From Neofusicoccum parvum (taxonomy: Eukaryota > Ascomycota > Dothideomycetes > Botryosphaeriales > Botryosphaeriaceae), in NCBI GenBank assembly GCA_020912385.1, contig CP087218.1:1054001-1118000 (forward strand): a stretch of DNA of 64,000 nucleotides, given 5' to 3'. Shown here piece after piece: positions 1 through 12,657 of the stretch. The position numbers and the translations under genes were made by a program. Position 1 is the first letter of the stretch, and the number at the start of each line of letters is the position of its first letter. Under the pieces are notes generated by a model. It saw only the letters and a program-made list of their open reading frames with translations, was not told the DNA's origin and did no database searches.

Positions 1-755
1 CTCTAGCGCTTTCGTCGCCTTCCCCACCTTCAGGGCAGGAGACCGCCTTCATAAGCTGCGTCGCCCTCCGCCTTCGGCTCGCTCCCTCCTGCCCTTCGCA
101 CTCCCTCTCCTCAGTTGTCACTCTGGTAGCGTTGCGCACGCAGTGACCCAGCCGTGATCCCACCCGCAATCCTCCCCAGCGCGTGAGTCTCCCCATTTGC
201 TGCCTCTGCCTCCACCACCCTGCCCTGCCCTCGCCACATCCAGCAAAATTCCTGCCGAGCAGGGCTAGTACCGTGCACCCCACACGCCCTGTGATTCGCC
301 CAAGCTCTTATCGACAGCGCCTGGCAACGACACACAGAGGCCCGCAGCGTCTGAGCTACATCATCTGCCTGGGGATCGTCGCAAACGTGGTCGACCAGAT
401 TGCGCACCAGACGACAGCTCGCCCGCTGCCCGCTGGACTGCTCGATCCGATCGCCACCGTCGGCTCTCTTCTTCCATTCCTCTGCTAGCTTGCTAGCTTG
501 CTTGCCGCCCAACTTTCTTTCTTCGCCGACCCTCAACCTCACTTCTCCACTTTGCTTCCGTCAACCGCCGCCCGACCGACGTCACCCTCTCAACGCCGCA
601 CGCCCGCGGAGAAGTTTCGCCCGGCCTTGAGCTGACCATTGACTTTTTCCAGGCGGCAACACTGCCAGGCAACACCCTACACGCAATTGCATCCGCGAAT
701 AGCGCTCCTGCAGTTCCCCACTCGTCGCAGCAAGATTCGGCCTGTCGCCGAAGCT
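1..755. other. Upstream region of GLT1, no gene seen
   Basis: This stretch is pyrimidine-rich on the plus strand and holds only short open frames without recognisable protein character. A small direct repeat of GCTAGCTT lies near 484-505. It most likely contains the promoter and 5' leader of the glutamate synthase gene that starts at 756; no upstream gene end can be identified. Confidence 0.5.
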
Positions 756-3700
756 ATGGGTCGGGTCTCGTTCGCTGCGGATACCAAACAATGCGACAGT
801 ATTGAGGAAGAGTACACGTCTAGTGTCTACGAGTACGAAAACACTCCGGACAACAAGTCATGGGCGGGTGCGCTCCCTAAGAAGCAGGGTCTTTACGACC
901 CGGAGCTGGAGAAGGATGCATGCGGTGTCGGTTTCGCTGCGTAAGTAACATCTGGTCGCGCACGGTACGCGCCTGACTGCCACTGGGCGCTTGGCTGACA
1001 ATCATACAGCAACATCAAGGGCATTGCGAGCCACAAAATCGTTAGCGATGGTAAACTTCGTACTCCCCACATGTGAAGGATAGGCGCTAACGCATGGCCA
1101 CCCTCAGCTCGGAACCTTCTGTGCAACATGACCCACCGTGGTGCGGTCGGCTCAGACGCCAGAGACGGCGACGGTGCGGGTGTCATGACCTCCATCCCCC
1201 ACAAGTTCTTCATCAAGAACTTTGAGCGGGACCAGGGCATCAAGCTGCCCCCTCAGGGCCAGTATGCTGCGGGCAATTTGTTCTTCAAGCCGGACACGGA
1301 GATATTGAAGGAGACGATTGCTACGTTTGAGGAGATTGCGGATTCGCTTGGATTGCGGGCTCTTGGGTGGCGAGAGGTTCCCAAGGATTCGACGCTGCTG
1401 GGTCCGGCGGCACTCTCGAGGGAGCCGATCATCCTGCAGCCTTTCGTTGTTTCCAGGGATGCCTACGGCCCTGGCAATGCGCCGAAGGAGACGTACTCTC
1501 AGGAGTTTGACGAGCCGTGGTTTGAGAGGCAGCTGTATGTGCTGCGCAAGAGGGCGACGCACGTCATTGGTCTTCACAACTGGTTTTACCTGTGCTCTTT
1601 GAGCAACAAGAACATCGTCTACAAGGGACAACTTGCCCCCGTCCAAGTATACGAATATTACCACGATTTGGTCAATGTTGACTACGAGGGCCACTTTGCT
1701 CTCGTTCACTCCCGTTTCTCGACCAATACGTTCCCCAGTTGGGACCGCGCCCAACCTCTCCGATGGGCAGCCCACAACGGTGAAATCAACACCCTGCGAG
1801 GCAACAAGAACTGGATGAGGGCCCGCGAGGGTAACTTGAAATCCGATCTCTTCGGCGAAGAGCTCGAATTGCTCTTCCCAATCATCGAGGATGGTGGTTC
1901 CGACTCGGCGGCGTTCGACAACGTGCTCGAGCTGCTCGTTATCAACGGTGTGCTTTCACTTCCTGAGGCTGTCATGCTCATGGTTCCCGAGGCATGGCAG
2001 GGCAACCACGCCATGGACCCTGCGAAGCAGGCTTTCTATGAGTGGGCTGGTTGCATGATGGAGCCGTGGGACGGTCCCGCCCTCTTCACTTTCGCTGATG
2101 GCAGGTACTGCGGTGCTAACCTGGACCGCAACGGCCTCCGTCCCTGCCGTTACTACGTGACGGATGATGACCGCATCATCTGCGCGTCAGAGGTCGGAAC
2201 CATCAGCATTGACCCGGAGCGCGTCGTTCAGAAGGGAAGGCTGCAGCCCGGTAGGATGCTTCTCGTCGATACCGTTGCCGGCCGCATTGTCGATGACACC
2301 GAGTTGAAGGCCACTGTTGCGAACAGGCACGACTTCAGGGCATGGATCGACAAGCACCTTCTCACCATGGATGGCATCTACAACCAGCTCACGCAGAAGG
2401 GCGAGGATCTCTCCCACACCATTACCGAGACAAGGATTCAGGAGGACCCTCGCCTCAAGTCTTTCGGCTACTCGCTGGAGCAGGTCAGTCTGCTCCTAGG
2501 CCCCATGGCTGCTGACTCCAAGGAAGCTCTGGGATCTATGGGTAATGACGCTCCGCTTGCCTGTTTGGCAGGCCAGCCTCGTCTCCTGTACGAGTACTTC
2601 CGCCAGCTCTTCGCTCAGGTCACCAACCCTCCGATCGACCCTATCCGTGAGGCCATCGTCATGTCACTCGAGGCATATGTGGGACCTCAGGGCAACCTGC
2701 TCGAGATGGATGAGACTCAAGCTCACCGCCTCCTCCTGCCCTCTCCCATCCTTTCGATCGAGGAGTTTAATGCACTGAACAACATTCGCGCCGTTCAGCC
2801 CAACTGGACCAGCAAGATCATCGATATCACCTTCCCCAAGAAGGAGGGTGTCCAGGGCTACCTTGACGCTCTGGACCGCATTTGCGATGCCGCAACCGAG
2901 GGTATTGAGGCTGGAAACAGCATCCTCATCCTGTCTGATCGTGCTGTCTCCGCCGACCGCGTCCCCGTGTCCGCTCTGCTGGCTACCGGTATGGTCCACC
3001 ACCACCTTGTGAGGAACAGGTGGCGTTCTCAGGCTGCGCTCGTCGTTGAGACCGGTGAGGCTCGTGAGGTCCACCACATGTGTGTTCTCGTCGGCTACGG
3101 TGCGGATGCTATCTGCCCCTACCTGGCCATCGAGTGCATCCTCAAGATGCACCGCGAGAAACTCATCCGCAAGAAGCTTGAGCCCAAGCAGCTCATTGAC
3201 AACTATAAGCACTCTTGCGACGGTGGCATCCTCAAGGTCATGAGCAAGATGGGTATCTCAACCCTGCAGAGCTATAAGGGTGCTCAGATCTTTGAGGCCC
3301 TAGGTATTGACGACTCTGTCGTCGACCGCTGCTTCACCGGTACTGCTAGCCGTATCAAGGGTATGACCTTCGAGCTCATCGCCCAGGATGCTTTCGCTCT
3401 CCACGAGAAGGGCTTCCCCAGCCGCGCAATCGTTGAGATTCCCGGCCTAGTTGAGACTGGAGAGTACCACTGGAGAGATGGTGGCGAGCCCCACGTCAAC
3501 GACCCGACTGCCATTGCCAACATCCAGGATGCTGTTCGTACCAAGAACGACAAGTCTTACGAAGCCTACTCTAAGACTGAGTACGAGCGTATCAAAGATT
3601 GCACTCTCCGTGGTCTCTTGGACTTCAACTTCGATGAGTGCACCCCCGTGCCTATCGAGCAGGTCGAGCCCTGGACCGAGATCGTCAGGCGTTGCGTCAC

Positions 3701-6700
3701 TGGTGCTATGTCTTATGGTTCCATCTCCATGGAGTCTCACTCGACTATCGCCGTCGCCATGAACCGTCTCGGTGGCAAGTCCAACACCGGTGAAGGTGGT
3801 GAGGATCCCGAGCGCAGCGCAATCATGGAGAATGGCGATACCATGAGGTCTGCCATCAAGCAGATCGCCTCTGGTCGTTTCGGTGTCACCAGCCACTATC
3901 TTGCTGATGCCGACGAGCTCCAGATCAAGATGGCTCAAGGTGCCAAGCCTGGTGAGGGTGGTGAGCTGCCCGGCCACAAGGTGTCCGGCCCCATCGCGAA
4001 GACCCGTCACTCTACTCCCGGTGTCGGTCTAATCTCGCCCCCTCCTCACCACGACATCTATTCCATTGAGGATCTTAAACAGCTCATCTACGACCTGAAG
4101 TGCTCCAACCCCCGCTCTCGCGTCTCTGTCAAGCTTGTCTCAGAGACCGGTGTTGGTATCGTTGCCTCTGGTGTCGCCAAGGCCAAGGCCGACCACATCC
4201 TTATCTCTGGTCACGACGGTGGTACTGGCGCGTCCAGGTGGACTGGCATCAAGTACGCCGGTCTGCCTTGGGAGCTGGGTCTGGCTGAGACTCATCAGAC
4301 TCTCGTCCTTAACGATCTCCGTGGCCGTGTCATCGTCCAGACTGACGGTCAGATCCGTACCGGCCGTGATGTTGCCATTGCTACTCTGCTTGGTGCTGAG
4401 GAATGGGGCTTTGCCACCACTCCCCTGATTGCCATGGGTTGTATCATGATGAGGAAGTGCCGTAAGTATCCACAAGCTCTGGCACGAAATTTCTAAAGCT
4501 AACGACTACAGACTTGAACACCTGCCCCGTTGGTATCGCCACCCAGGACCCCGAGCTTAGGAAGAAGTTCTTGGGTACTCCCGAGCACGTCATCAACTTT
4601 TTCTATTACATCGCCAACGAGCTCCGCGCCATCATGGCCAAGCTTGGTTTCCGCACCATCAACGAGATGGTTGGCCGCTGCGATGTTCTCAGGATCCGCG
4701 ATGACCTCCGCACTGCCAAGACCGAGAACATTGACCTCTCGCTCATCCATCCTTACCCCGGCTCACACCCTCCGCCCTGGTGTTGCCACGTACAACGTCC
4801 GCAAGCAGGACCATCGTCTCCACGTCCGTCTGGACAACAAGCTCATCGCTGAGTCAGAGCTCGCTCTCGAGAAGGGCCTGCCTACGCGCATTGAGTGCGA
4901 CATTGTCAACACCGACCGTGCCATGGGCGCGTCGCTGTCTTATCACATCAGCAAGAGGTACGGTGAGGCCGGTCTGCCGCAGGACACCATCCACGTCAAC
5001 ATCAAGGGTTCTGCTGGCCAGTCTTTCGGTGCCTATCTGGCTCCTGGTGTCACTCTTGAGCTTGAGGGTGACGCCAACGACTACGTCGGCAAGGGTCTCT
5101 CGGGTGGTCGCCTCATCGTTTACCCGCCCAGGTCGGCTGTCTTCAAGGCTGAGGAGAACGTCCTCATCGGCAACGTCTGCTTGTACGGTGCTACGCGCGG
5201 TACTTGCTTCTTCCGTGGTGTTGCCGCTGAGCGTTTCGCCGTCCGCAACTCCGGTGTCACCACCGTGGTTGAGGGTATTGGTGACCACGGTTGCGAGTAC
5301 ATGACTGGTGGTCGTGTGCTCATTCTTGGCTCCACTGGTCGCAACTTCGCTGCCGGTATGTCTGGTGGTATTGCCTACGTTCTCGACATGCACCACGACT
5401 TCGAGAGCAAGGTCAACCAGGAGATGGTTGAGCTTTCAGGTATTGAGGATCCAACTGAAATCGCCTTCGTGCGCGGTCTCATCGAGGACCACCATCACTA
5501 CACTGGCTCTGAGCTGGCTGCCCGCATTCTGCTCGACTTCAGCCGTGCTCTTCCTCGCTTCGTTAAGGTCCTTCCCACCGACTACAAGCGCGTCCTTAAG
5601 GAGGAGGAGGCCAAGGCTGCCGAGGCCAAGAAGGCGCAGTACCCTCTGCCCATCCTGCCCGGCAACCCTGTGCGTACTGCTCACGAGGAGTCGAAGAAGA
5701 AGCAGGATGAGAAGGACAAGAAGAAGAGCGACCTCCTTGACATCGAAGAGAGTGTCAGTGATGCTAAAGCCGAGAAGAAGCGTTCTGCCCTTGTTCTCGA
5801 CAAGACCAAGGGCTTCATGAAGTACCAGCGCCGCTCTGAGAAGTATCGCAACCCGAAGACCCGCACCCGCGATTGGCAGGAGCTGTCTCAGCGTCTCACC
5901 GAGGATGAGCTCAAGTACCAGACTGCTCGCTGCATGGACTGCGGTGTTCCCTTCTGTCAGTCCGACAGTGGCTGTCCTATCAGCAACATCATCCCCAAGT
6001 GGAACGAATTGGTGTTCCAAAACCAATGGCAGGATGCTCTCAGGCGTCTGCTGATGACCAACAACTTCCCCGAATTCACTGGTCGTGTCTGCCCAGCTCC
6101 TTGTGAGGGTGCCTGTGTTCTTGGCATCAACGAGGACCCGGTAGGCATCAAGTCAATCGAGTGTGCCATCATTGACCGCGGCTTCGAGATGGGCTGGATG
6201 GTTCCCTCGCCGCCCAAGGTCCGCACCGGCAAGAAGGTTGCCATAATTGGCTCTGGCCCTGCCGGTCTCGCCGCCGCTGACCAGCTGAACAAGGCTGGCC
6301 ACACCGTTACCGTTTACGAGCGTGCTGACCGCATGGGTGGTTTGCTCATGTACGGTATTCCCAACATGAAGCTCGACAAGAAGGTCGTCCAGCGCCGCGT
6401 TGACTTCATGGCTGCTGAGGGTATCAACTTCAAGCCTGGTGTTGCCGTTGGCGAGGGTAACATTACCCTCGACTCGCTGAGATCCGAGAACGATGCCGTC
6501 GTTCTCGCCACCGGTGCTACTGTTGCCCGTGACCTGCCCATTCCCAACCGCAAGCTCGAGGGCATCCACTTTGCCATGGAGTTCCTCCACAAGAACACCA
6601 AGTCCCTTCTCGACTCAAACCTCGGCGATGGTGCCTACATCTCGGCCAAGGATAAGCATGTCGTTGTCATCGGCGGTGGTGACACTGGTAACGACTGTAT

Positions 6701-7346
6701 CGGTACCTCGCTCCGCCATGGAGCCAAGTCAGTGACCAACTTCGAGCTGTTGCCTCAGCCTCCGCCAGAGCGCGCCCGTGACAACCCGTGGCCTCAGTGG
6801 CCCCGCATCTACCGCGTGGACTACGGTCATTCCGAGGTCAAGACTCACCACGGCAAGGACCCGCGTGAGTACTGCGTCATGTCCAAGGAATTCGTTGACG
6901 ACGGCAGCGGACGCGTCAAGGGAATCAACACTGTCCGGGTCGAGTGGACCAAGAGCGCTACTGGTGGCTGGGACATGAAGCACGTTGAGGGTAGCGAGCA
7001 GCACTTCCCTGCTGACCTCGTCCTGCTTTCTATGGGTTTCTTGGGTCCCGAGGACCGTGTCCTTGGTGACACCATCGAGAAGGACCCTCGTAAGAACGTC
7101 AAGACGCCGCCGGGCAAGTACAACACCAACCTGCCGGGTGTCTTCGCCGCCGGTGACTGCCGCCGCGGTCAGTCCCTCATCGTCTGGGGCATCAACGAGG
7201 GCCGCATGTGCGCTCGCGACGTCGACACCTTCCTCACCGGCGTCGGCACCCAGCTGCCCGTCACCGGCGGTATCGTTAAACGCCCTCCTTACGAGCTCAT
7301 GAACAAGGATGCTGCGCCGAAGGAGCTCATTACCGCTTCCGCGTGA
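756..7346 (+). CDS. glt1: NADH-dependent glutamate synthase (GOGAT), frame broken by 4-bp duplication
   Basis: Makes two glutamates from glutamine and 2-oxoglutarate using NADH; it is the single-chain eukaryotic form that fuses bacterial alpha and beta subunits. Exons 756-940, 1010-1050, 1108-4461 and 4512-7346. A 55-residue propeptide precedes the catalytic cysteine (ACGVGF, Cys56) of the class II glutamine amidotransferase domain. The FMN/3Fe-4S region follows (cysteines at the exon 3/4 junction, NTCPVG), then the GXGXG domain. The beta part has 4Fe-4S cysteines ([18 protein letters not shown]), an FAD site ([10 protein letters not shown]) and an NADH site (GGGDTGND). The frame changes inside exon 4 at a tandem CATC-CATC at 4744-4751. 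Discounting one CATC unit gives 2136 codons plus stop, the normal family length. As given, translation stops at 4852 after about 1306 residues, losing GXGXG and the NADH half. This is either a real null allele or a base-level error. Confidence 0.95.
4744..4751 (+). repeat. 4-bp tandem duplication (CATC x2) shifting GLT1 frame
   Basis: The sequence CATCCATC sits where family members read DLSLILTPAH. Upstream the frame gives ...TENIDLSLI and downstream, one frame over, ...[10 protein letters not shown]. Discounting one CATC makes the two halves contiguous. The site lies at about codon 1271 of the spliced gene. Confidence 0.9.
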
Positions 7347-8003
7347 ATGCCGATTCATCATTGACAATGTTCGCATTTCCCGGCATCTCAAACCTTCTTT
7401 CCTTGCGATACCCCCATTTAAAAAAGATAATTGTACAGCGTGACGGGTAGAATGACGACTCTTCTTTTGCAAGTTTTCACGATTCCAAGGAGTTCGACCT
7501 AAAAGAAAATTCACGGGATGGACGCTTGTATGATGAAAGACCGGAAAGGAGCTGGGGAGACTTGGTTTCTTTCTTTTCAATTCCGACGGGGGATGGGCAG
7601 ACAGACACAGGGGAAAGGAAGGAAACATGAAGGAACAATTCATACCATAAGAAAAAAAAATGGGAGGCATGGATTTGCTCTGTTTTCTCTTTCTTCTCGG
7701 ATTCATGTACAATTGCTCTCTACTTTTCTCCTTTTCCTTCGGCCTACTCTTGCTTTCAACCCGAGACACGCCAGCTTTTCTCTACAAGCTTTTCTTTTGG
7801 GAGGAAAGGAAACGGCGTTTCTCCTTTTCTGATCTTTGTATGCTTTGCTCTGCTTGCTTGATTTCTTGCTTGCTATTGAATTTGACGCACGTTAACGGTC
7901 CACGCCATTAGCTAGCTGGCACATTCGTTTCATACAAGGTTACCTAGCGTTAGATGGCAATGGATCGTGTTTATATATGAGTTTCTGCGATGTGAGGAAT
8001 GCG

Positions 8004-8028
8004 TCCGGATGAATGCTTCAACTGCCCA
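8004..8028. mobile_element. Solo or degraded terminus of dispersed inverted-repeat element (copy 1)
   Basis: Matches the right arm of the family closely (TCCGGATGAATGCTTCAACT, then GCCCA). A left arm is not clear; a weak candidate with GGCA and CATTCGT lies near 7916-7936, which would make a degraded element of about 113 bp. Confidence 0.6.
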
Positions 8029-8314
8029 CGTGTTGCAATACTACTCCGGAGCTCACGGCGCCGGTGCAGAGGGCTCGGGCGACAACAGTCCGCCAGACCG
8101 GCGGCGACATGGCCCGCGCTCCACAGCTCTCGGGCGCCCCGCCCCGCGCCTCGCCTGGCCTGCTGCCTGCCCCGCCTCAACGTCGACTGCTCACGACGCG
8201 ACCGGCGCCGGCTACACAGCGATCGCCGGCCCTTGCAACTGCAGCGCCATGTCCTGCCGCCCGGGAGAGGGCCCTGGACCATAGAGCTCCGGGGCATGGC
8301 CCCCCAGAGCCCGC

Positions 8315-8320
8315 TATAAA
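8315..8320 (+). promoter_or_regulatory. TATA box candidate for polyol dehydrogenase
   Basis: TATAAA in GC-rich surroundings, 149 bp upstream of the ATG at 8469. The position fits a leader of roughly 110-120 nt, but no transcript evidence is available. Confidence 0.4.
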
Positions 8321-8468
8321 GACCACGCAGCGCCGCCCAGCTCCACGGTGATGCGATCTGCTCTCGGGCCACTTGTCGAGCACGCAATTGGAGCAGATAA
8401 ACCCATTGGCAGCGTCCAAAAGAAAAGTCGCTGAGGCGGCAGCCCTGGAGATTGTCAACACCACCACC

Positions 8469-9738
8469 ATGAGCGCCACCAACGCCTGGCCAGCCGAGTC
8501 GGAGAAGGTGTGTACGTGCGAGCTCCAAGCTTCCCTCTTCGAGCACCAGTTGGCAGCTCACCACCGACTAACGCATCCCAGAACCCCTCCCTCCTCCTCT
8601 ACAACCCCTTCGACGCCCGCTACGAAAACCGGCCCGTCCCCCAACCCTCCGACCCGCACGATGTCCTAGGTACGCCATCCCCTCGCCCATCCCCCAACCA
8701 CCCCACCCGCTCTGACCCCAACCTTTCCCCCCCACAGTCCGCATCGCGTACGTCGGCTGCTGCGGCTCCGACGTGCACTTCTGGCACCACGGCGGCATGT
8801 CGCGCAAGGTGTCGCCCGACGCGCCCATCGTCATGGGCCACGAGGCGTCGGGCGTGGTGGTCGCGACGGGGCCGGCCGTCACGACGCTGGCGGCGGGCGA
8901 CCGCGTGGCCATCGAGCCCGGGTACCCGTGCCGGCGGTGCGGCGCCTGCAAGGCCGGCCGCTACAACCTGTGCAAGCAGATGCGCTTCGCGGCCGCGCCG
9001 GGCGGCATCGCCGCCGGCGTCGAGAAGCTGGCCACGCACGGCACGCTGTGCCGCTTCTTCCGCATCCCCGAGGACTTCTGCTACGCGCTGGGTGGCGGCG
9101 TCGCCCTGGACGAGGCCGTGCTCGTCGAGCCCGCCGCCGTCGCCGTGCACACGTGCCGGCTGGCCGACGTGCGCAGCGGGCAGAGCGTCGTCGTGTTCGG
9201 CGCCGGCACCATCGGCCTGCTGTGCGCGGCCGTGGCGCGCGCGTTCGGCGCCGCCCGCGTCGTCGTCGTCGACGTGCTGCCGCGGAAGCTGGAGTTCGCG
9301 CGCGGCTTCGTCGACGGCGTGCGGACATTCCTGCCGCGCGACGGCGACGACGCCGAGGTCAGCGCCGCCCGCATCGTGCAGGAGCACGCGCTCGGCGACG
9401 GCGCCGACGTCGTGCTCGAGGCCACCGGCGCCGAGCCGTGCGTGCAGGCCGGCGTGCACGTGCTCAGGAGCGGCGGCACCTTCGTGCAGGCCGGCCTGGG
9501 GAAGAGCGCGCTGCTGTTCCCCATGGTGCGGCTGAGCGAGAAGGAGATCACGCTCAAGGGCTGCTTCAGGTACGGCGCGGGCGACTTCGAGCTCGCGCTG
9601 CAGCTCATCAGGGAGGGGAGGCTGAGCGTCAAGCCGCTGATCAGCTCCGAGGTGCCGTTCGAGCGGGCGACCGAGGCGTGGGAGAGGACGGCGAGGGGCG
9701 AGGGGATCAAGAACTTGATCAGGGGCCCGGAGGATTGA
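8469..9738 (+). CDS. Zinc-dependent polyol dehydrogenase (xylitol/sorbitol dehydrogenase type)
   Basis: Medium-chain dehydrogenase, 375 aa, exons 8469-8507, 8582-8669 and 8738-9738. It probably oxidises a sugar alcohol to the ketose with NAD+. Catalytic zinc ligands are in VGCCGSDVHFW and GHEASGVV; the four structural-zinc cysteines are in PCRRCGACKAGRYNLC. The Rossmann motif is GAGTIGLL, and the acid after strand beta-2 (VVVVDVLPRK) favours NAD over NADP. The overall pattern (FRYGAGDFELALQLI, PLISSEVPFERATEAWE) is that of fungal D-xylulose reductase and sorbitol dehydrogenase; L-arabinitol dehydrogenase is an alternative and the exact substrate cannot be read. Exon 3 has almost only G/C at third positions, more extreme than neighbouring genes. 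The gene converges on the Zn2Cys6 regulator, whose stop lies 104 bp away, so the pair may be functionally linked. Confidence 0.88.
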
Positions 9739-9842
9739 GTCGTTTGGACTTCGCCATCGTAGGACAAGGCGTGTGGTGAATTCACAGCTTGACGATCAAT
9801 TCGCGTCTCTGGGTGTGCGTGGCCATTCCTTGATATTCGTGA

Positions 9843-12067
9843 CTATGTATCGAGCAGCACCTCAGGCGGCTGCAGGCCCTCCACGTCGATTCCGTCATCC
9901 CCTCCATCGATCTCTGCAACCCCTCCTCCTGCAGCGGCAGCAGAGACGGGAATGCCGGCAACGGTAGAAATGGAAAAATTGGTAACAGCTGCTCCTCCAC
10001 CTCCTATCCCCCCTATCCCCGGGTCAGCATGCAGCAAGTGCACCCACGGCTGCAGCTTCAGAGCCCACACACGCAACGCCTCGTCGATGTCGAGCGCTGA
10101 GTACTGCAAGTCGAAGAATTGGGCCGGCAGCGAGCTGATGGACAGCGGGATCTTGTACTCGGCCAGGGCGGTGCGGATGACTTTTTCTTGGCGGTCTGTA
10201 AAGGGAGAGGTGAGTGTAAGTGGGGCTTGTGGCTGTTTGAAGGGTGGTGGAGCACATACGAGATATGGGCCAACGTTGGCCGGAGGTTTTGAGGGCGTAG
10301 ACGAGAAGGTCGAGGTTTCGTGGGATCTCGAGGTTGAAGTGTTTTGCATGGACTTTGTGGGAGGAAACGTCAGTGGTTTTGGCCTTTTTGTGTGAAGCTG
10401 ACCTAATAGCGTGCTGCACTGGAGGACAGCAAACTTACCAATAAGAAATCTTGCGGCGACAAAGATACAGAGGGTCAGCTGGGGATTCGTGGTCTCGAGG
10501 TCAAAGTCATCTACGGAGCGGATGGCGGCGGTGATGTCGTTGGCGCTGTCGATACAGCGTTGTATGGCGTGGTACCATGGCTCGAAGACGTGCTCAAGGC
10601 CTTTTGGCGGAATGGTGAGGCGTTGATACATTAGGATAATGGCAGCATTGAACATGCATCGAGTCATTAGGATGTTGGGGTCAAAGCTCCCTTGGCCAAG
10701 GAGGGTGTTTTCGGACGGGAATGCAATGGAGCCTGAGCCTGCCTTCCATTGCAGTAATCGAGAGTCGACGGCTTGGCAATCGACTTGGGCTTGAGGTCTG
10801 TCTTCTGCCGATCTCATATCGTAGGATTGCTGCAAGAAGTTGTGTACGTGCCACAGCTCGTTCGTGAACAGGCTAACGTACAGAGAATAGGAGGATGAAA
10901 ACTCGAGGTCATCGAAAGACCACATTCCCATAGCTGCTTCAGGAAAGGACCAGACAGCATTGTTGCAGGGGAGCAGAGCGTTTTCAATAGGCCGAGGTAG
11001 ACTCAGGTTCCACGCTACTCCGAGGGTGGATGACGAGTCAAGAACTTCTGTCATCCAGTAGGTGCGGACATTCTCTTCTTGTGAGACCAAGGTGCTTGGC
11101 AGAGGCAGCATGCGGGGCGGTATGCTGGAGAGTTGGTTGAAATTTGCGCACTTGTTGACAACCAGGTCACGGAGACCCAACTGGGTGGATATTCTGGGTG
11201 AAGCCTGTTAGAGAGGGCCCTCTGCACAGGCCGTGACATGATTCTACTTACCTTTTGGCCAAGGCCACGAGATTCCAGAACTCGCACAAGGTGCCGGCGC
11301 CACAATCGTTTATTGTAAGAATCAAGCAAGCCTGCAATGAATCCAAAGCCAGGTGGCTCATGGCTTGCATCACGACTTCATTGCGCAGGGTACGTGAGAG
11401 CTTCTGTCTTTCCTCCAGCGATGGCAAGCCCGGGGCTACATAATGGGAAATGGTCACGGCGACAATTGCCTTGAAAACGGTATGAAGCTGAGATTCCGAA
11501 GGTGGAAGGTTCGTCTGCAGAGCATCTTGCACAGACGGCTGGTGCAGGATTGGGAACCAGGGATGATAGTTCTGGAACCACAGGTCGCAGAGGTCGCTTA
11601 GCGTCGGGGGCAGAAGAGGATTGAAGGGCTGCTGGTTGGCCGGGGCTGGTGATTCACTCAGAGAAGACGACTGCGGGCGGGGGCTTCCGTTTGAGGAAGT
11701 GGCGCTGGCGCCGCCGGAAGACGAGGCAGACGGGGCTGGGCGCTGGGTTTTCAGCTCGCGGACTTCTTTTTCGAGCGCGCCTGAGAAGGATCAGCGTGGT
11801 GCTCGGGCTGGAGGGCTGGAGAGACACACTCAATCTCTTCTCCAGCTCGGAAACATAGCCAGCACGGAGACCGGGCTGCTTGGCGGTAACCCATCGGCAC
11901 TGGAGACCGCTTTGCGTGCAGAAATTGCAGGCAGGCAGGCGGCGGTCGCATTTCTGCTTTCGCGTGCGGCATACGACACACCTGGCGAGTGACTGAGTAA
12001 TGGCAGACGATCGATTGGCGCAGGGCTACACCTACACTGTCTTGCTAATTGCGCGGGACTCTGCCAT
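9843..12067 (-). CDS. Zn2Cys6 fungal-specific transcription factor
   Basis: 640-codon gene, exons 12067-12038, 11992-11830, 11780-11252, 11193-10439, 10352-10260 and 10195-9843. The first exon encodes only ten residues; after a 45-bp intron comes the DNA-binding cluster C-X2-C-X6-C-X6-C-X2-C-X6-C at residues 15-42, starting SLARCVVCRTRKQKC. A basic linker and a short heptad-like stretch (YVSELEKRL, LEKEVRELK) suggest dimerisation. The middle (LWFQNYHPWFPILHQPSV onward) is the fungal transcription-factor regulatory domain. The Gly/Ala-rich C-terminus is low complexity. It diverges from the flavin monooxygenase across 590 bp and converges on the polyol dehydrogenase, so it may regulate one or both. 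Targets are not knowable from sequence. Confidence 0.88.
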
Positions 12068-12657
12068 GGTCAGAGGGGGACGGCCGGTGGTTTGGAGAGA
12101 TGGCCCGGGTGGAGCAGAGCGGCTGGCCCCAATATCGGGCAGCGCAGTGCGACAGCGTACGGCAGACAAGAATGGCGCATGGCCGTGTACAGGAGCAGGA
12201 GGCTGCAGCTGCGGGCCGTGTCGCGCCGATGGATGGCGAACGGTGGGGACGCGGGGCGCGACTCCCGGCTGTGGAGAAGGCAGGTGGGCCGAGTCAGCGC
12301 CCCGGTTTCTGGTGGCCGCTGTTTGCGCGCCCGGCCGCGCCACGAGCGGCCACTGCTGCTGCCCGGCTGCCCCTCCGCACTCTCAGCCCCGCGTCCATCC
12401 ACGTCACAGCCCACCCCTGTCGGGCCACATTCCCCGGCCGGCCTGTGCAACTGTGCAACTGTGGATATGCAAACGCCGCTCGGCCTCTGCCTCAGAATTT
12501 CCCAACGTGTCACGCGTGAATAAGAGCTGAACCCGCCTGCATTGGGTCTTTGCTGCTCGCTCTTTCCGTGCACGTCGCCCCGTCCTCCTTCCCTCTTCTG
12601 ACTTCCAACCATCTTTTTCACTCTCTCAATCCCAACTCTCAATCCCAATCGCCCATC
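12068..12657. promoter_or_regulatory. Shared divergent promoter of Zn2Cys6 factor and monooxygenase
   Basis: 590 bp of GC-rich DNA between two divergent start codons. It contains an inverted CGG-N10-CCG at 12252-12267, the general shape of a zinc-cluster dimer site, but such spacings are common by chance in DNA this GC-rich. The last 120 bp before 12658 are pyrimidine-rich, as is usual before fungal start codons. Confidence 0.4.

Larger units (their letters stand above)
7347..8468. other. Intergenic region between GLT1 and polyol dehydrogenase
   Basis: The proximal part is probably the GLT1 3' UTR and is T/A-rich with purine tracts. The middle carries one terminus of the dispersed inverted-repeat element (8004-8028). 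The distal part is GC-rich promoter DNA with a TATAAA at 8315-8320, about 150 bp before the next start codon. No convincing gene was seen on either strand. Confidence 0.5.

Noticed and set aside
12252..12267. CGG-N10-CCG as a specific binding site of the adjacent Zn2Cys6 factor
   Set aside because: Such pairs are expected by chance in this GC-rich promoter; kept only as a note in the promoter entry.
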